Of a stretch of 64,000 nucleotides of DNA, positions 26,883 through 35,487 are shown piece after piece. The position numbers and the translations under genes were made by a program. The stretch covers positions 6,379 through 70,378 of the forward strand of contig CALAZP010000278.1 in the NCBI GenBank assembly GCA_937926355.1. Reading direction: 5' to 3'. The DNA is from an uncultured Saprospirales bacterium. Lineage in GTDB: Bacteria; Bacteroidota; Bacteroidia; Chitinophagales; Saprospiraceae. Below the pieces are notes generated by a model. That model did not search any database, had not been told where the DNA came from, and saw only the letters and a list, made by a program, of their open reading frames with translations. Numbering within the stretch: the first letter of the stretch is position 1; every line of letters starts with the position of its first letter.

Positions 26883-28229
26883 ATGAAGAAGGAACTAGAG
26901 ATATTTATGGAAATAGAGAGCCTTTCTGGTAATGGTTCTCAAAAGATAAAGCAAACACTTATCTCCGAAAATCTGTCGGATGAGATGAAATACCTTTTGG
27001 ATGTTTGTTTTAATCCTTTTATTACAACAAAGCTTCATAAGCTAAACCTTAATACTCATACCCCCGGGAGGAAATACCAAAGGGACCCAGAGGAATTCTG
27101 GAACACCTTTAAAACTTTAGTTGAGGAACTCAAAGTTGCTCCTGCTGCAAACGATTCGCTTAGACAAAGAGCTGAGGATCTTCTTGAACACACCTTTGAT
27201 CCTGATGGGGATGTTGATCTGGGGATAAGAAAGATGCTCATGAAGGTCCTGACCAAAAGGATGAACATTGGGCTAGGCGCAAAGTTGATCAATAAAGCGG
27301 TTGGGTCTGAAATTATCCCGGATCCATCTCTAATGCTTGCAACAGACAAGCAAGAAGAAATTGAAAAGTGGGATAAAATCTATTGTGAGGAGAAGTACGA
27401 CGGTGTTCGTGTCATTGCGATGATGAATCCTGACAGGTCATTCTCTTTTTATACCCGTGCATTCAATGAGCTGGACTCTTCGAAGTTAAGTAAGATTGCA
27501 AAGGATCTTTCCTTAATATCTGATAAGGCTGGTCATACTAATGTATTTTATGATGGTGAGCTAACAGATTTTGATAGGAAGTCAGTTTCGGGAAAGGTTA
27601 CACAGATTTTAAAAGGAACATCCCCTGATAATATAGATGATAATTTCCTTTTCAACGTGTTTGACTTGGAGGACAATACAACGCTTGAAAGAGGTAAGGG
27701 CTCTGTACTGTATACTGAGAGAAGAAGGACTCTTGCAGAGACGCTGGACTTTCTACCTGAGAATTCCAACATTAGACTGGGTCAAATGTGGGAGGTTGAT
27801 TCAATGGAGGACACTTTGGTCATCTATAAGGATATCGTTGCTAAAGGCGGTGAAGGGGTTATTTGCAAGAATGACCATCTATATGAGTGTAAAAGAAGCA
27901 AAAGTTGGATTAAGCTTAAGGAGGTAAATGATTGCGACCTAGAGGTAGTTGGGTGGTATCCAGGGGAGGGTAAGAGAGAGGGATTTATAGGTGGACTTAT
28001 CTGTACAGACCAATCAAAAACACTTAATGTGAAAATTGGTGCAGGTTTTACTGACCTCGATCTTGAGACGTTAAGTCAAAATCCGGATGACCTGGTTGGT
28101 AAAATTGCTGCTGTACAATACAATGTTCCAATTACAGATAAGCACCAAAACCGTAGCTTATTTCTTCCAAGATTTATCGAGATTAGAACTGATAAGATGC
28201 TTCCTGACGATCTCTCTAACTTGTTCTAA
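26883..28229 (+). CDS. ATP-dependent DNA ligase (gp30-like)
   Basis: 448 residues (T4 gp30 487). An N-terminal DNA-binding helical part is followed by the adenylation domain with EEKYDGVR (motif I, Lys171 as AMP acceptor), FYDGELTDF (motif III), GGEGVICKN (motif IV), KSWIKLKEV (motif V) and a C-terminal OB fold. It seals nicks in replication and repair. Preceded by a host-type promoter box and no late box, which suits early expression. Confidence 0.92.
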   Translation: MKKELEIFMEIESLSGNGSQKIKQTLISENLSDEMKYLLDVCFNPFITTKLHKLNLNTHTPGRKYQRDPEEFWNTFKTLVEELKVAPAANDSLRQRAEDLLEHTFDPDGDVDLGIRKMLMKVLTKRMNIGLGAKLINKAVGSEIIPDPSLMLATDKQEEIEKWDKIYCEEKYDGVRVIAMMNPDRSFSFYTRAFNELDSSKLSKIAKDLSLISDKAGHTNVFYDGELTDFDRKSVSGKVTQILKGTSPDNIDDNFLFNVFDLEDNTTLERGKGSVLYTERRRTLAETLDFLPENSNIRLGQMWEVDSMEDTLVIYKDIVAKGGEGVICKNDHLYECKRSKSWIKLKEVNDCDLEVVGWYPGEGKREGFIGGLICTDQSKTLNVKIGAGFTDLDLETLSQNPDDLVGKIAAVQYNVPITDKHQNRSLFLPRFIEIRTDKMLPDDLSNLF

Positions 28230-28240
28230 ATGGGAAACTT

Positions 28241-28278
28241 AAGGCTCTTTTTTCTATACAAGAATAAAGAGCTTTTTT
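28241..28278 (+). terminator. terminator-like hairpin before clamp loader gene
   Basis: AAGGCTCTTT pairs with AAAGAGCTTT (10 bp with one wobble) across a 15-base loop, followed by T residues ending at the clamp loader ATG. It may end ligase transcripts or control translation of the clamp loader. Confidence 0.5.
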
Positions 28279-29226
28279 ATGATAGATCAACTTCTAACAG
28301 AGAAGTTAAGACCCAAGCAAATCAAACATATGATCCTACCAGACAGGATCAGAAAGCTGTTCGATGAGAAGGGTCTGAACCATAATGTTTTATTAGCAGG
28401 ATCCCCTGGGTGTGGAAAGACCACGTTAGCAAAGATTCTTTCTAACGATCTCCCACACATCTTTATAAATGTTTCCGACGAGAGCTCAGTTGATACCATT
28501 AGGACTAAAATAAACGAGTTCTGTTCCACCATGAGTATCATGGATGGAAAATCGTCTAAGAAAATTGTCGTACTCGATGAGTTTGATGGTGCTTCTGATC
28601 AGTTCTATAAAGCATTAAGAGGAACTATTGAGAAGTTTGCATCAAATACTAGGTTTATCGCTACCTGTAACTGGTTAAATAAGGTTCCGGAAGCAATCCA
28701 AAGTCGCTTTGAGGTAATTAACTTCGATCCCATAAATCAAGCTGAGGAAGAGTTTCTACGAAAAGAATGGAGAGGAAGAATCAAGCTCATTCTTGGAAAG
28801 CTGAATATAGCGATTGATGAAGTTTCTCTCGACGAGTTTGAGAATGAGTATTTCCCAGATCTTAGATCTTCTCTTAATAGGATCCAATCTTGGGTAATTG
28901 AGGGTGTTCAGACTATAGACATCTCTAGAGTAAGAGATTCTGGATGGTCTTACGACGACCTGTACAATATGATTTTCTCTTCCAAAGATCCGATTGGTAA
29001 TTACCAGGTAATCGTGGGACAATATTCAACTAAGGTAGATGATGTTATGGCTGCACTAGGTGAGGAATTTATTCAATGGATCATGAAGAATAAGTCTTCG
29101 CATGCTAAAATTATTCCTGCTGTTGTGGTTGAGGTTTCACACCATCAGGCACAGAGACAACTAGTTATTGACCCCGTAGTGAGCTTGTTGTCTTTGATTT
29201 TCAAAATTCAAAAGCTAGTAGACTAA
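28279..29226 (+). CDS. gp44: sliding clamp loader large subunit (gp44-like)
   Basis: AAA+ ATPase of 315 residues (T4 gp44 319). Walker A is GSPGCGKT (41-48), Walker B VVLDEFD (97-103), sensor 1 IATCNW, and the SRF arginine-finger motif QSRFEVINF (141-149) is present. It loads the gp45-type sliding clamp onto DNA. The ATG follows a T-run hairpin. The next gene overlaps its stop by one base. Confidence 0.92.
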   Translation: MIDQLLTEKLRPKQIKHMILPDRIRKLFDEKGLNHNVLLAGSPGCGKTTLAKILSNDLPHIFINVSDESSVDTIRTKINEFCSTMSIMDGKSSKKIVVLDEFDGASDQFYKALRGTIEKFASNTRFIATCNWLNKVPEAIQSRFEVINFDPINQAEEEFLRKEWRGRIKLILGKLNIAIDEVSLDEFENEYFPDLRSSLNRIQSWVIEGVQTIDISRVRDSGWSYDDLYNMIFSSKDPIGNYQVIVGQYSTKVDDVMAALGEEFIQWIMKNKSSHAKIIPAVVVEVSHHQAQRQLVIDPVVSLLSLIFKIQKLVD

Positions 29227-29516
29227 TGGATTTATTACCAGAAGAAATAAGAAAAAACACTTACCTTTATAAATTCTATAAAAGGGGAGAGAGGGCAATG
29301 ATGTATGAACAAACTGAACCGGATACTGGAAGAACGGTAGGTTATGAAATATTCAAGAGGAAAATAGATAAGCCAAAGGTTGTTTTTGGAATTCAACTGA
29401 ACGAAAGGGAGATATTTCCAGGTAATGGGGATTTTGGAAAGTGGGCATGGTCCATAACTGACGAGGGAAGAGCTTTGGAAAAATTTGACCTAATCGAGAA
29501 CCAGGTAGATGAATAA
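29226..29516 (+). CDS. hypothetical protein
   Basis: 96 residues, ATG overlapping the clamp loader stop (TAATG). It is charged and compact, with DLLPEEIRKNTYLYKFYKR and GYEIFKRKIDKPKVVFGIQL. I recognise no family. Its tight coupling to the clamp loader suggests co-expression with replication genes. Confidence 0.6.
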   Translation: MDLLPEEIRKNTYLYKFYKRGERAMMYEQTEPDTGRTVGYEIFKRKIDKPKVVFGIQLNEREIFPGNGDFGKWAWSITDEGRALEKFDLIENQVDE

Positions 29517-29853
29517 GCAGGGTTTAATTTTCTTTTTAATAATAGCCCTAGCTCAATCGGGTGCTTGGTTTCAGCAGTTTTCTCAGGTTAGATGGGAATG
29601 GTTTAAAAATAATACCTGGTTTAATATAGGAATATTGGGAATAGTTTTATCTATTCTATTTGTTTACGGTGCTAGAATTGGTTATACAGCATGGGAAAGC
29701 GTGTGGAAAGTCCGCTTGATCCAATTTTCGATTGGTGCTTTTGTTGTTTCCTTTTGGAGCTGGATTATACTTGGTGAAGGGGTTAATCTAAAAACTTTTG
29801 TTTGTCTTCTTTTAGCATTGATGATTATACTTATACAGGTTTTCTGGAAATAG
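29509..29853 (+). CDS. small multi-pass membrane protein, DMT-like
   Basis: 114 residues with four hydrophobic segments (LIFFLIIALAQSGAWF, FNIGILGIVLSILFVYGA, LIQFSIGAFVVSFWSWIIL, TFVCLLLALMIILIQVFW). The order SFWSWIILGEGVN, then a final hydrophobic helix, resembles the last repeat of drug/metabolite transporter (EamA/SMR-like) proteins. The similarity is weak, so transport is only suggested. ATG overlaps the preceding stop by 8 bases. Confidence 0.55.
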   Translation: MNKQGLIFFLIIALAQSGAWFQQFSQVRWEWFKNNTWFNIGILGIVLSILFVYGARIGYTAWESVWKVRLIQFSIGAFVVSFWSWIILGEGVNLKTFVCLLLALMIILIQVFWK

Positions 29854-29859
29854 AATCAT

Positions 29860-30381
29860 ATGAAAAGACTTATCATAGTAGGTAAAGGTGGATCTGGAAA
29901 AGATTATTTGAGGAAAAACCTCGAGGAGCGAGGATTTAAATACTGTGTCTCCCATACAAGTAGACCCCCAAGGGAGGGTGAAGTAAACGGCAAGGACTAT
30001 CACTTCATATCACTGGATACCGCAATCCACGAGTTCATTGAAAAAGGAAGATTTTACGAGCATGTTGTTTTCAATGGGTGGGTTTATGGAACTTCCTTGG
30101 ATGAATTTAATTCTAGTAATCTTTTTATCATGACTCCTTCCGGCTTGGCATCAATGAAGCCGCAGGATAGAGAGGAGTCTTTCGTAGTCTATTTGGATAT
30201 ACCAGAGAATGTTAGAAGGGATCGGTTATCTAAAAGAAATGATGCTGATAAACTGGAAAGGAGATTACAAGCTGATTATGAGGATTTTAAGTGGTTTTTC
30301 GATTATGATGCAAGGATTACAGATCCATTATTTAGCGAGACTGGAGATTGGGGGAATTTAAAATTTTATCAAAATGATTAA
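29860..30381 (+). CDS. guanylate-kinase-like nucleotide kinase
   Basis: 173 residues. The P-loop GKGGSGKD (5-12) replaces the usual GxxGxGK[ST], with Asp in place of Ser/Thr. The GMP-binding segment SHTSRPPREGEVNGKDYHF is a textbook guanylate kinase motif, followed by GRFYEHVVFNGWVYGTS. Presumably phosphorylates GMP/dGMP for DNA synthesis, like T4 gp1 in role. The atypical P-loop Asp might reduce activity. Confidence 0.75.
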   Translation: MKRLIIVGKGGSGKDYLRKNLEERGFKYCVSHTSRPPREGEVNGKDYHFISLDTAIHEFIEKGRFYEHVVFNGWVYGTSLDEFNSSNLFIMTPSGLASMKPQDREESFVVYLDIPENVRRDRLSKRNDADKLERRLQADYEDFKWFFDYDARITDPLFSETGDWGNLKFYQND

Positions 30382-31510
30382 TGTACTTATAGACGGAAAC
30401 TACATATTCCATAAGACCTTTGGTGTATTTGGTGGCTATGGTAATAAAAACCCCGGGGATGTTTTGGGAACTACTAACGAGCAATCCATGTTTATTAGAA
30501 AAATCTCTACTGATCTCACCTCTTCCTTAAGATCGATCCCGGTTGGTGGCAAGCTCGTTTTCACCGTTGATAGCCGGAGCTGGAGAAAAGATGTAGAAAT
30601 AGAAGGTGGTGGATATAAATCTAACCGGGTAAAAGACGAGGAAGTAGATTGGAGTGTATTTTTTAACCTTTTAACTTCATATGGGGAACATCTTGAAAAT
30701 ATGGGATTCATATTCTCTAAGGTCAATGGTGCTGAAGGTGATGATCTACTTTATTTTTGGGCAGACTATCTCAATACCAAAGGTGAGGACTGTATAATTA
30801 TTTCAGGCGATAAAGATCTACACCAGCTAGCAAGATGGAAGGGGGATAATTGGACCATTGTATGGAATGCTAATTCCAAAAATAATATCTTATCTGTTCC
30901 TGAGGGATGGGAATCCGAGTGGCTTAACAGGGAATCTGAAGCAAGTATTTTTGATATGGGTAGTGTTATGGATCCAGACAAGGATAAGCTTAAAGAGTTT
31001 ATAAAAAAGGTAGAGGTGAACGAGATAAATCCCAGGGATTTTATTTTTATAAAAATGCTGGTTGGGGATAAGGGAGATGCTGTACCTGGCATCTGGGAAG
31101 TACAATCCGGATCTAGAAATCAAAGGGTTACACCAAAGAAGGCCGAGGCCGTTATGGAATCCCTACAATCCACAAAGTGGTCTAAACTTCCATTTTCTGA
31201 GCTAATAGAGGATAGTGAATTTTTAGAATGGACTGCGGGATATTGCATTAGATTGCTTAAGGATGTCGACAGTAAAGAAAATAGAGAAAAGGCAGCTGAA
31301 AATCTTAAAAGAAATTACAAGTTGATGTGGCTGGATAAAACTGTGATACCTTCTGAGGTTATACAGGAAACCGTTGCTGAATTGAAAAGAGGAATATCTC
31401 TTCCGAAAAAAGCTATTACCCTTGATAGGGTAAAAATATTAGAAGGGACCAATTGGATATCATCTCAAAATGCACCGAGCCAGTTTGATCCATTTAAAAA
31501 CTTTGGGTAA
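30374..31510 (+). CDS. rnh: 5'-3' exonuclease / RNase H (FEN family)
   Basis: 378 residues (T4 RnH 305). Acidic metal-binding motifs of the FEN fold are visible: NVLIDGNYIFH (Asp7), FTVDSRSWRK, GAEGDDLLYFWAD, ISGDKDLHQL and MLVGDKGDAVPG. It removes RNA primers and flaps during lagging-strand synthesis. ATG overlaps the kinase stop by 8 bases, within the replication cluster. Confidence 0.88.
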   Translation: MINVLIDGNYIFHKTFGVFGGYGNKNPGDVLGTTNEQSMFIRKISTDLTSSLRSIPVGGKLVFTVDSRSWRKDVEIEGGGYKSNRVKDEEVDWSVFFNLLTSYGEHLENMGFIFSKVNGAEGDDLLYFWADYLNTKGEDCIIISGDKDLHQLARWKGDNWTIVWNANSKNNILSVPEGWESEWLNRESEASIFDMGSVMDPDKDKLKEFIKKVEVNEINPRDFIFIKMLVGDKGDAVPGIWEVQSGSRNQRVTPKKAEAVMESLQSTKWSKLPFSELIEDSEFLEWTAGYCIRLLKDVDSKENREKAAENLKRNYKLMWLDKTVIPSEVIQETVAELKRGISLPKKAITLDRVKILEGTNWISSQNAPSQFDPFKNFG

Positions 31511-31935
31511 TGGAATTATTTGACGTAGTAAAGACTATATTTAAGAAAGATAAGGACTGGGACAAGGTTTCTAGAAACGACAAGGTAAGAAACTTTTTCA
31601 TGATTAACCGGATTATGTCTATCCAGTTTCCTATACAAGCGGATCAATTCAATCATACTAAAATTTCCCCCAGGCCGGTTGTTGATTGGTGGCATGATAC
31701 CCTTAGCAAGCACTACACTAAAATACCAGGTTGGATATTTACCAAAACCAAGAAGAGCAAAAATAATGTTTCGGCTAAATCGGAGTTCGACATAGATAAG
31801 AATGTTGAAGTTTTCATAGCTAATAAGTACGAGATCTCTATGAGAGATCTTGAGGATTTAAAAAGATTCTATCCTGAAAAATATTCACTTTGGATGAAAT
31901 CCATAGAGGAACAGATCTCAATGACGAAAAAGTAA
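31510..31935 (+). CDS. possible clamp loader small subunit (gp62-like)
   Basis: 141 residues, ATG overlapping the FEN gene stop by one base. It has NFFMINRIMSIQFPIQADQFN near the N-terminus and EVFIANKYEISMRDLEDL near the C-terminus. This weakly recalls gp62-type proteins (a MNR..S motif, then a helical end with a LIAKRY-like element). No second candidate for gp62 is seen near gp44 here. The assignment is tentative. Confidence 0.35.
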   Translation: MELFDVVKTIFKKDKDWDKVSRNDKVRNFFMINRIMSIQFPIQADQFNHTKISPRPVVDWWHDTLSKHYTKIPGWIFTKTKKSKNNVSAKSEFDIDKNVEVFIANKYEISMRDLEDLKRFYPEKYSLWMKSIEEQISMTKK

Positions 31936-31941
31936 TTGGTG

Positions 31942-31950
31942 GATATATAA
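31942..31950 (+). promoter_or_regulatory. late promoter
   Basis: GATATATAA 31 bases before ATG 31973. Confidence 0.6.
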
Positions 31951-31972
31951 GTTGTTCCCTAATTAAATTTTT

Positions 31973-32512
31973 ATGAGAAAGGATTTCAGAAAATTGATAG
32001 AAAAAGTAATAAGCAGTCTTGATTGGGATACCATTTTTGAAATACACAAAGTTTTTAAATTCGGAGTTGGAGAAGGAAGTGAGGTAATTCCTGGGTTAAA
32101 GAGAAAAATTTTCAACGAGGATCTCACAAAGAATGATGTAAAAAACGAACTCAAAGCCATTCTAAGATTCGTAATAAACAACGATATTTCTAAATTTGGT
32201 TACGGTCCCTGGATGATCACCTGGTTTAATCAAGATTGGGATATTATTTTCAATAGAGAGGGGGAAGAGGATTTCATGGAAGATGAGTTGGATGATATAC
32301 AATTCGACTCAAGGCTAGAAGTCATTTATGCACCTCAAAGAATTTGTCTAACTGTTAATGCTGCCCCGGATGTAAAGGAAGAAATGTCTTCGGAGGAAAG
32401 CGTACTTAACAGAATGCTTAAAAAAGCACTTAAATCTGAAAATTACGAGCTTGCTGGTAAAATCCAAGAAATCTTGGATGAAAAGAAATCCAAGGAGAGT
32501 TCGGATAAATAG
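31973..32512 (+). CDS. unknown protein with C-terminal UVR-like helix pair
   Basis: 179 residues. The last 40, ESVLNRMLKKALKSENYELA then GKIQEILDEKK, fit the UVR motif (M..A...ENYE.A..IRD.I) used in UvrB/UvrC-type protein contacts. The rest (FGYGPWMITWFNQDWDIIFN) is not recognised. A late promoter precedes it. In the same stretch lie UvdE-like and Fpg-like genes, but a repair function for this protein is only inference. Confidence 0.5.
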   Translation: MRKDFRKLIEKVISSLDWDTIFEIHKVFKFGVGEGSEVIPGLKRKIFNEDLTKNDVKNELKAILRFVINNDISKFGYGPWMITWFNQDWDIIFNREGEEDFMEDELDDIQFDSRLEVIYAPQRICLTVNAAPDVKEEMSSEESVLNRMLKKALKSENYELAGKIQEILDEKKSKESSDK

Positions 32513-32529
32513 AAGAAATAATATTTCCC

Positions 32530-33012
32530 TTGAGATACATTAAAACCATAAATGAGTTTTTTGACGTTGGCGTTTTTGGCGACACTTATGGATATGGAGG
32601 GGCTAATGGTATATTCAAGGTTCAATATAAACCATACAAGGACCTTTCGGTTTCTGTTGGTCCAGATCCTAATGTTAAGAGAAATGTAAAAGGATCGCAA
32701 TTTCAGGTTGGTGACATTGTTATTGGACAACCCATTGATTCTGAAAAGAAAGTAGCAGGCATGATTGTTAGAGCGGAAAGAGCACCTGACAATAAGTCTT
32801 ATAAATACTTTGTGCAAGTACATTCTAAGGGAAAGGACAAAGAGGAAGTCTTAGAGCTTATTCCAGATACTGTTGAATTTGTAGATAATGGCGATAAAGG
32901 ACACAAGCAAATTATCTCTCACTTCAAGCTTGATACAATGCCTTCTGGTGTGTACAATTCGCCAACCGTGTATAATAACACTAAATTGGGCATTGAGGCC
33001 ATAGGAAGTTAG
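32530..33012 (+). CDS. unknown protein with candidate capsid-targeting N-terminus
   Basis: 160 residues from TTG 32530. It begins MRYIKTINEFFDVG, resembling the IKxFxxF...NE starts of other genes here. A beta-rich middle (GSQFQVGDIVIGQPI ... AGMIVRAERAPDNKSYKYFV) looks like a small SH3/KOW-like barrel. It is in the same late unit as the 31973 gene. Function unknown. Confidence 0.5.
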   Translation: MRYIKTINEFFDVGVFGDTYGYGGANGIFKVQYKPYKDLSVSVGPDPNVKRNVKGSQFQVGDIVIGQPIDSEKKVAGMIVRAERAPDNKSYKYFVQVHSKGKDKEEVLELIPDTVEFVDNGDKGHKQIISHFKLDTMPSGVYNSPTVYNNTKLGIEAIGS

Positions 33013-33046
33013 AAACTTTCATTCTTTTTCTTGCTAAGATGATTTG

Positions 33047-33925
33047 ATGATTTTAAGCAGGAACTTAAACCGTATTGGTTATGTAAATAGAGAAATTCCG
33101 CAGAACGTGGAAGATATTTCAGCGTTCCTTTCCATAATCTTGAGAAACTTAATTCTTGATAAGGAGAGAGGAATTCCCGTTACCTGTTTTGAAATGCCTC
33201 AAGGTTTCCCATCTTTTGATTTTTCAAACATAGAGGAGGGATCAGAAGACTCTTCAACGATATGGGAAATTTTCCAACTTTTAAAAAGCACTAATCAAAG
33301 GGTATTCTTCTTTCTGCCTAACTATTATTTTCTTGGGAGTCAAATAGCGGAGGTTGTTGAAAATTCCAAACATTTGATTGGATTCCTTTCGATTTTTTTA
33401 GATCAGATTGGCGTTAAAGACCGTTCTATTATAATTCGGGTTGGGAGTGCTTATGGAGCAAGAAAGGTTACAATGGATAGATTTTGTTCCCAGATTGATA
33501 GCTTGGGAACCCCAATCACCTCCAAAATGGCTGTTTGCAATGACGAAAAGCCAAGTCTTTTTTCTGTGACTGATCTTTTAAGTGGTGTTTTCTACCAATC
33601 TGGGTTACCTATTGTATTTAGATTTCTCCCTCACCAATTTAACAACGGTGGACTTTCTGTTAGAGAAGCATATTTTTTAGCAGTTTCTACTTGGGAAAAA
33701 GATCAGGTACCTATTTTTTTCCATTCGGAGTCTGAAAAGGTTGATGAAAATGGATATTCACTCTCCCCAAATCCTAGTACCATATTGAAACACAGAATAC
33801 CAACCTTTGGTCTTGAGGTCGATGTTATTTTGGATTCTCAAGATGGACTTTCAACATATGCTAACTACCAAGGAAATTATCTATCACTTAAACCAATGGT
33901 GATTAATAAAGTTGGTAAGAAATAA
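33047..33925 (+). CDS. UvdE/UvsE-fold protein with altered metal-site residues
   Basis: 292 residues from ATG 33047 (a TTG lies just before). The order of blocks follows UV damage endonucleases: RIGYVN at the start, FLSIFLDQIG, IIIRVGSAYGARK, MAVCNDEKPSLFSVTDLL, SGLPIVFRFLPHQFN, STWEKDQVPIFFHSE and DVILDSQDG. In active UvdE these blocks carry His/Glu/Asp ligands (HxGGxYGDK, ENDD, DxHH, KxHYS, DVMLExKxK). Here His to Arg, Glu to Cys, DxHH to RFLPH and Glu to Asp changes remove most. The TIM-barrel assignment is fair. Endonuclease activity is doubtful. Confidence 0.65.
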   Translation: MILSRNLNRIGYVNREIPQNVEDISAFLSIILRNLILDKERGIPVTCFEMPQGFPSFDFSNIEEGSEDSSTIWEIFQLLKSTNQRVFFFLPNYYFLGSQIAEVVENSKHLIGFLSIFLDQIGVKDRSIIIRVGSAYGARKVTMDRFCSQIDSLGTPITSKMAVCNDEKPSLFSVTDLLSGVFYQSGLPIVFRFLPHQFNNGGLSVREAYFLAVSTWEKDQVPIFFHSESEKVDENGYSLSPNPSTILKHRIPTFGLEVDVILDSQDGLSTYANYQGNYLSLKPMVINKVGKK

Positions 33926-33948
33926 TTTTTTTTAGCGTTTGTTTTCTT

Positions 33949-33956
33949 TAGTTTTG
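33949..33956 (+). promoter_or_regulatory. possible host-type (Bacteroidota -7) early promoter
   Basis: TAGTTTTG (TAnnTTTG), 22 bases before the ATG of the Fpg-like gene. Confidence 0.35.
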
Positions 33957-33970
33957 TGTAAAACAAGAAT

Positions 33971-34750
33971 ATGCCCGAGTTAGCAGAGCTAAAACTTACT
34001 TCGGATTTTGTTAATGGTGTTGTGAAGGATAAAGTGTTTACTCACATATCTAAAAACCCAGAGCATAAATGGATAGATGTTGATTTTGGAAGCCCGTTTA
34101 CTATAGAATCCTCCAGTAGAGGTAAAGAAATTAAATTAGTTCTTGAATCAACAGAAACTGATAAGACCGGCAATCTTATGATGACCATGGGTATGGGAGG
34201 TCACTTCCAATGGGCTTCTCGGGGAGAGACTATAAAACATACCCATCTTTTCTTCCATTGTAATGATGGTGGGCATTTAGCTTTTGTTGATGTGAGGAGG
34301 TTTGGTAAATGGAAGTGGGGGGATTGGAACAAAGATAGAGGTCCGGATCCAACCACCGAATATTTTCTCTTCTGTAATAACATTTTACAAAATCTGCACA
34401 AAAGAGCCTTTGATAAACCCATATATGAGGTGCTAATGAATCAGAGGTACTTTAACGGTATTGGAAATTATCTGAGAGCCGAGATTTTAATCCGGATTCC
34501 CGATGAAAATCCCTTTCAATCTGCTAGAGAATTTATCAACAAAAGAAAATGGGAACTTTTTGAATTGTGTAAGGATATACCAATTCTTGTTTATGAAATA
34601 GGTGGAGGTACACTAAAAGATTGGAAAAATCCCTTTGGTGAAGTATCATCGGTGCGGGACTTTATGAAGTGTTACGGAAATCCCCTAATGGAAAAAATAG
34701 AAGATCGTGGTGGAAGAATGTTCTGGTACGATCCAAAATGGAAAAAATAA
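33971..34750 (+). CDS. Fpg/Nei-type DNA glycosylase without zinc finger cysteines
   Basis: 259 residues beginning MPELAELK (canonical MPELPEVE): Pro2 nucleophile, Glu3 and Glu6 are kept. SRGKEIKL holds the beta-hairpin Lys52, TMGMGGHF matches the HLGMSG block, and NQRYFNGIGNYLRAEIL is the helix-two-turn-helix. The C-terminal region KCYGNPLMEKIEDRGGRMFW aligns with the zinc finger but keeps only one Cys, as in zincless-finger Nei-like enzymes, with Arg retained in GGRMF. Predicted base-excision glycosylase/AP lyase for oxidised bases. Confidence 0.85.
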   Translation: MPELAELKLTSDFVNGVVKDKVFTHISKNPEHKWIDVDFGSPFTIESSSRGKEIKLVLESTETDKTGNLMMTMGMGGHFQWASRGETIKHTHLFFHCNDGGHLAFVDVRRFGKWKWGDWNKDRGPDPTTEYFLFCNNILQNLHKRAFDKPIYEVLMNQRYFNGIGNYLRAEILIRIPDENPFQSAREFINKRKWELFELCKDIPILVYEIGGGTLKDWKNPFGEVSSVRDFMKCYGNPLMEKIEDRGGRMFWYDPKWKK

Positions 34751-34754
34751 AAAT

Positions 34755-35462
34755 ATGATAGATAAAAGAATTTTAGAAAATTGTCTCTTCCTTGACGTTG
34801 AAACGGCTACAGGATACAAATCGTTTGAAGAACTGGAGACTGAAAACCCAAGATTAGCAGATCTTTGGACAAAAAGAGCAAAGTATTACAGAACTGTATA
34901 CGAGGACATGAATGGTCTTTCAGATGCTGAGATCTATAAGGAAAAAGCTACACTCGAACCTGAATTTTCGAGAGTTGTCTGTGTCTCCTTTGGTGTACTC
35001 CAAGAAAGTGGACAAGTGAGAATGACCTCTTTTTATGGAGAAGATGAGCAAGAAATTCTAACCAAGTGTGCTAAGGTCTTTAATAATGCTCACGTAAAGG
35101 GCATGAAGCTTGCTGGTCATAATATTAAGGGATTTGATATTCCATGCCTGGGTAAAAGTATGATCTATAAGTTAAGTTCACCAGAATTGCCTCCAAATTT
35201 GGTTATTTGGGATAAGAAACCTTGGGAAATACCGTACCTAGATACATCCGAGGTTTTTTCCTTTGGTAGCTGGTCTCACCAAAAATATCTTTCTCTTGAC
35301 CTATTAGCATGCTCGCTTGGTATCCAGTCTCCTAAGGATGATATGGATGGCTCGAAAGTAAGTGACCACTTTTGGTCAACTGGAGATTGCGAGAAAATTA
35401 AAGAGTATTGTGAAAGGGATGTACAAACGGTAATTGATGTACTTCTGAAGGTAGCAAAATAA
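34755..35462 (+). CDS. DEDD-type 3'-5' exonuclease (PolB-like exonuclease domain)
   Basis: 235 residues from ATG 34755, four bases after the glycosylase stop. A TTG-initiated longer reading would overlap that gene. Exonuclease motifs: Exo I CLFLDVETATG, Exo II AGHNIKGFDIPCL, Exo III YCERDVQTVIDVLL (Tyr/Asp). The region IPYLDTSEVFSFGSW ... LDLLACSLGI is typical of PolB-type exonucleases acting alone. Probably processes DNA ends in repair or replication. The polymerase domain is absent. Confidence 0.8.
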   Translation: MIDKRILENCLFLDVETATGYKSFEELETENPRLADLWTKRAKYYRTVYEDMNGLSDAEIYKEKATLEPEFSRVVCVSFGVLQESGQVRMTSFYGEDEQEILTKCAKVFNNAHVKGMKLAGHNIKGFDIPCLGKSMIYKLSSPELPPNLVIWDKKPWEIPYLDTSEVFSFGSWSHQKYLSLDLLACSLGIQSPKDDMDGSKVSDHFWSTGDCEKIKEYCERDVQTVIDVLLKVAK

Positions 35463-35487
35463 TATACCCCCTATTATAAATCCTTTT

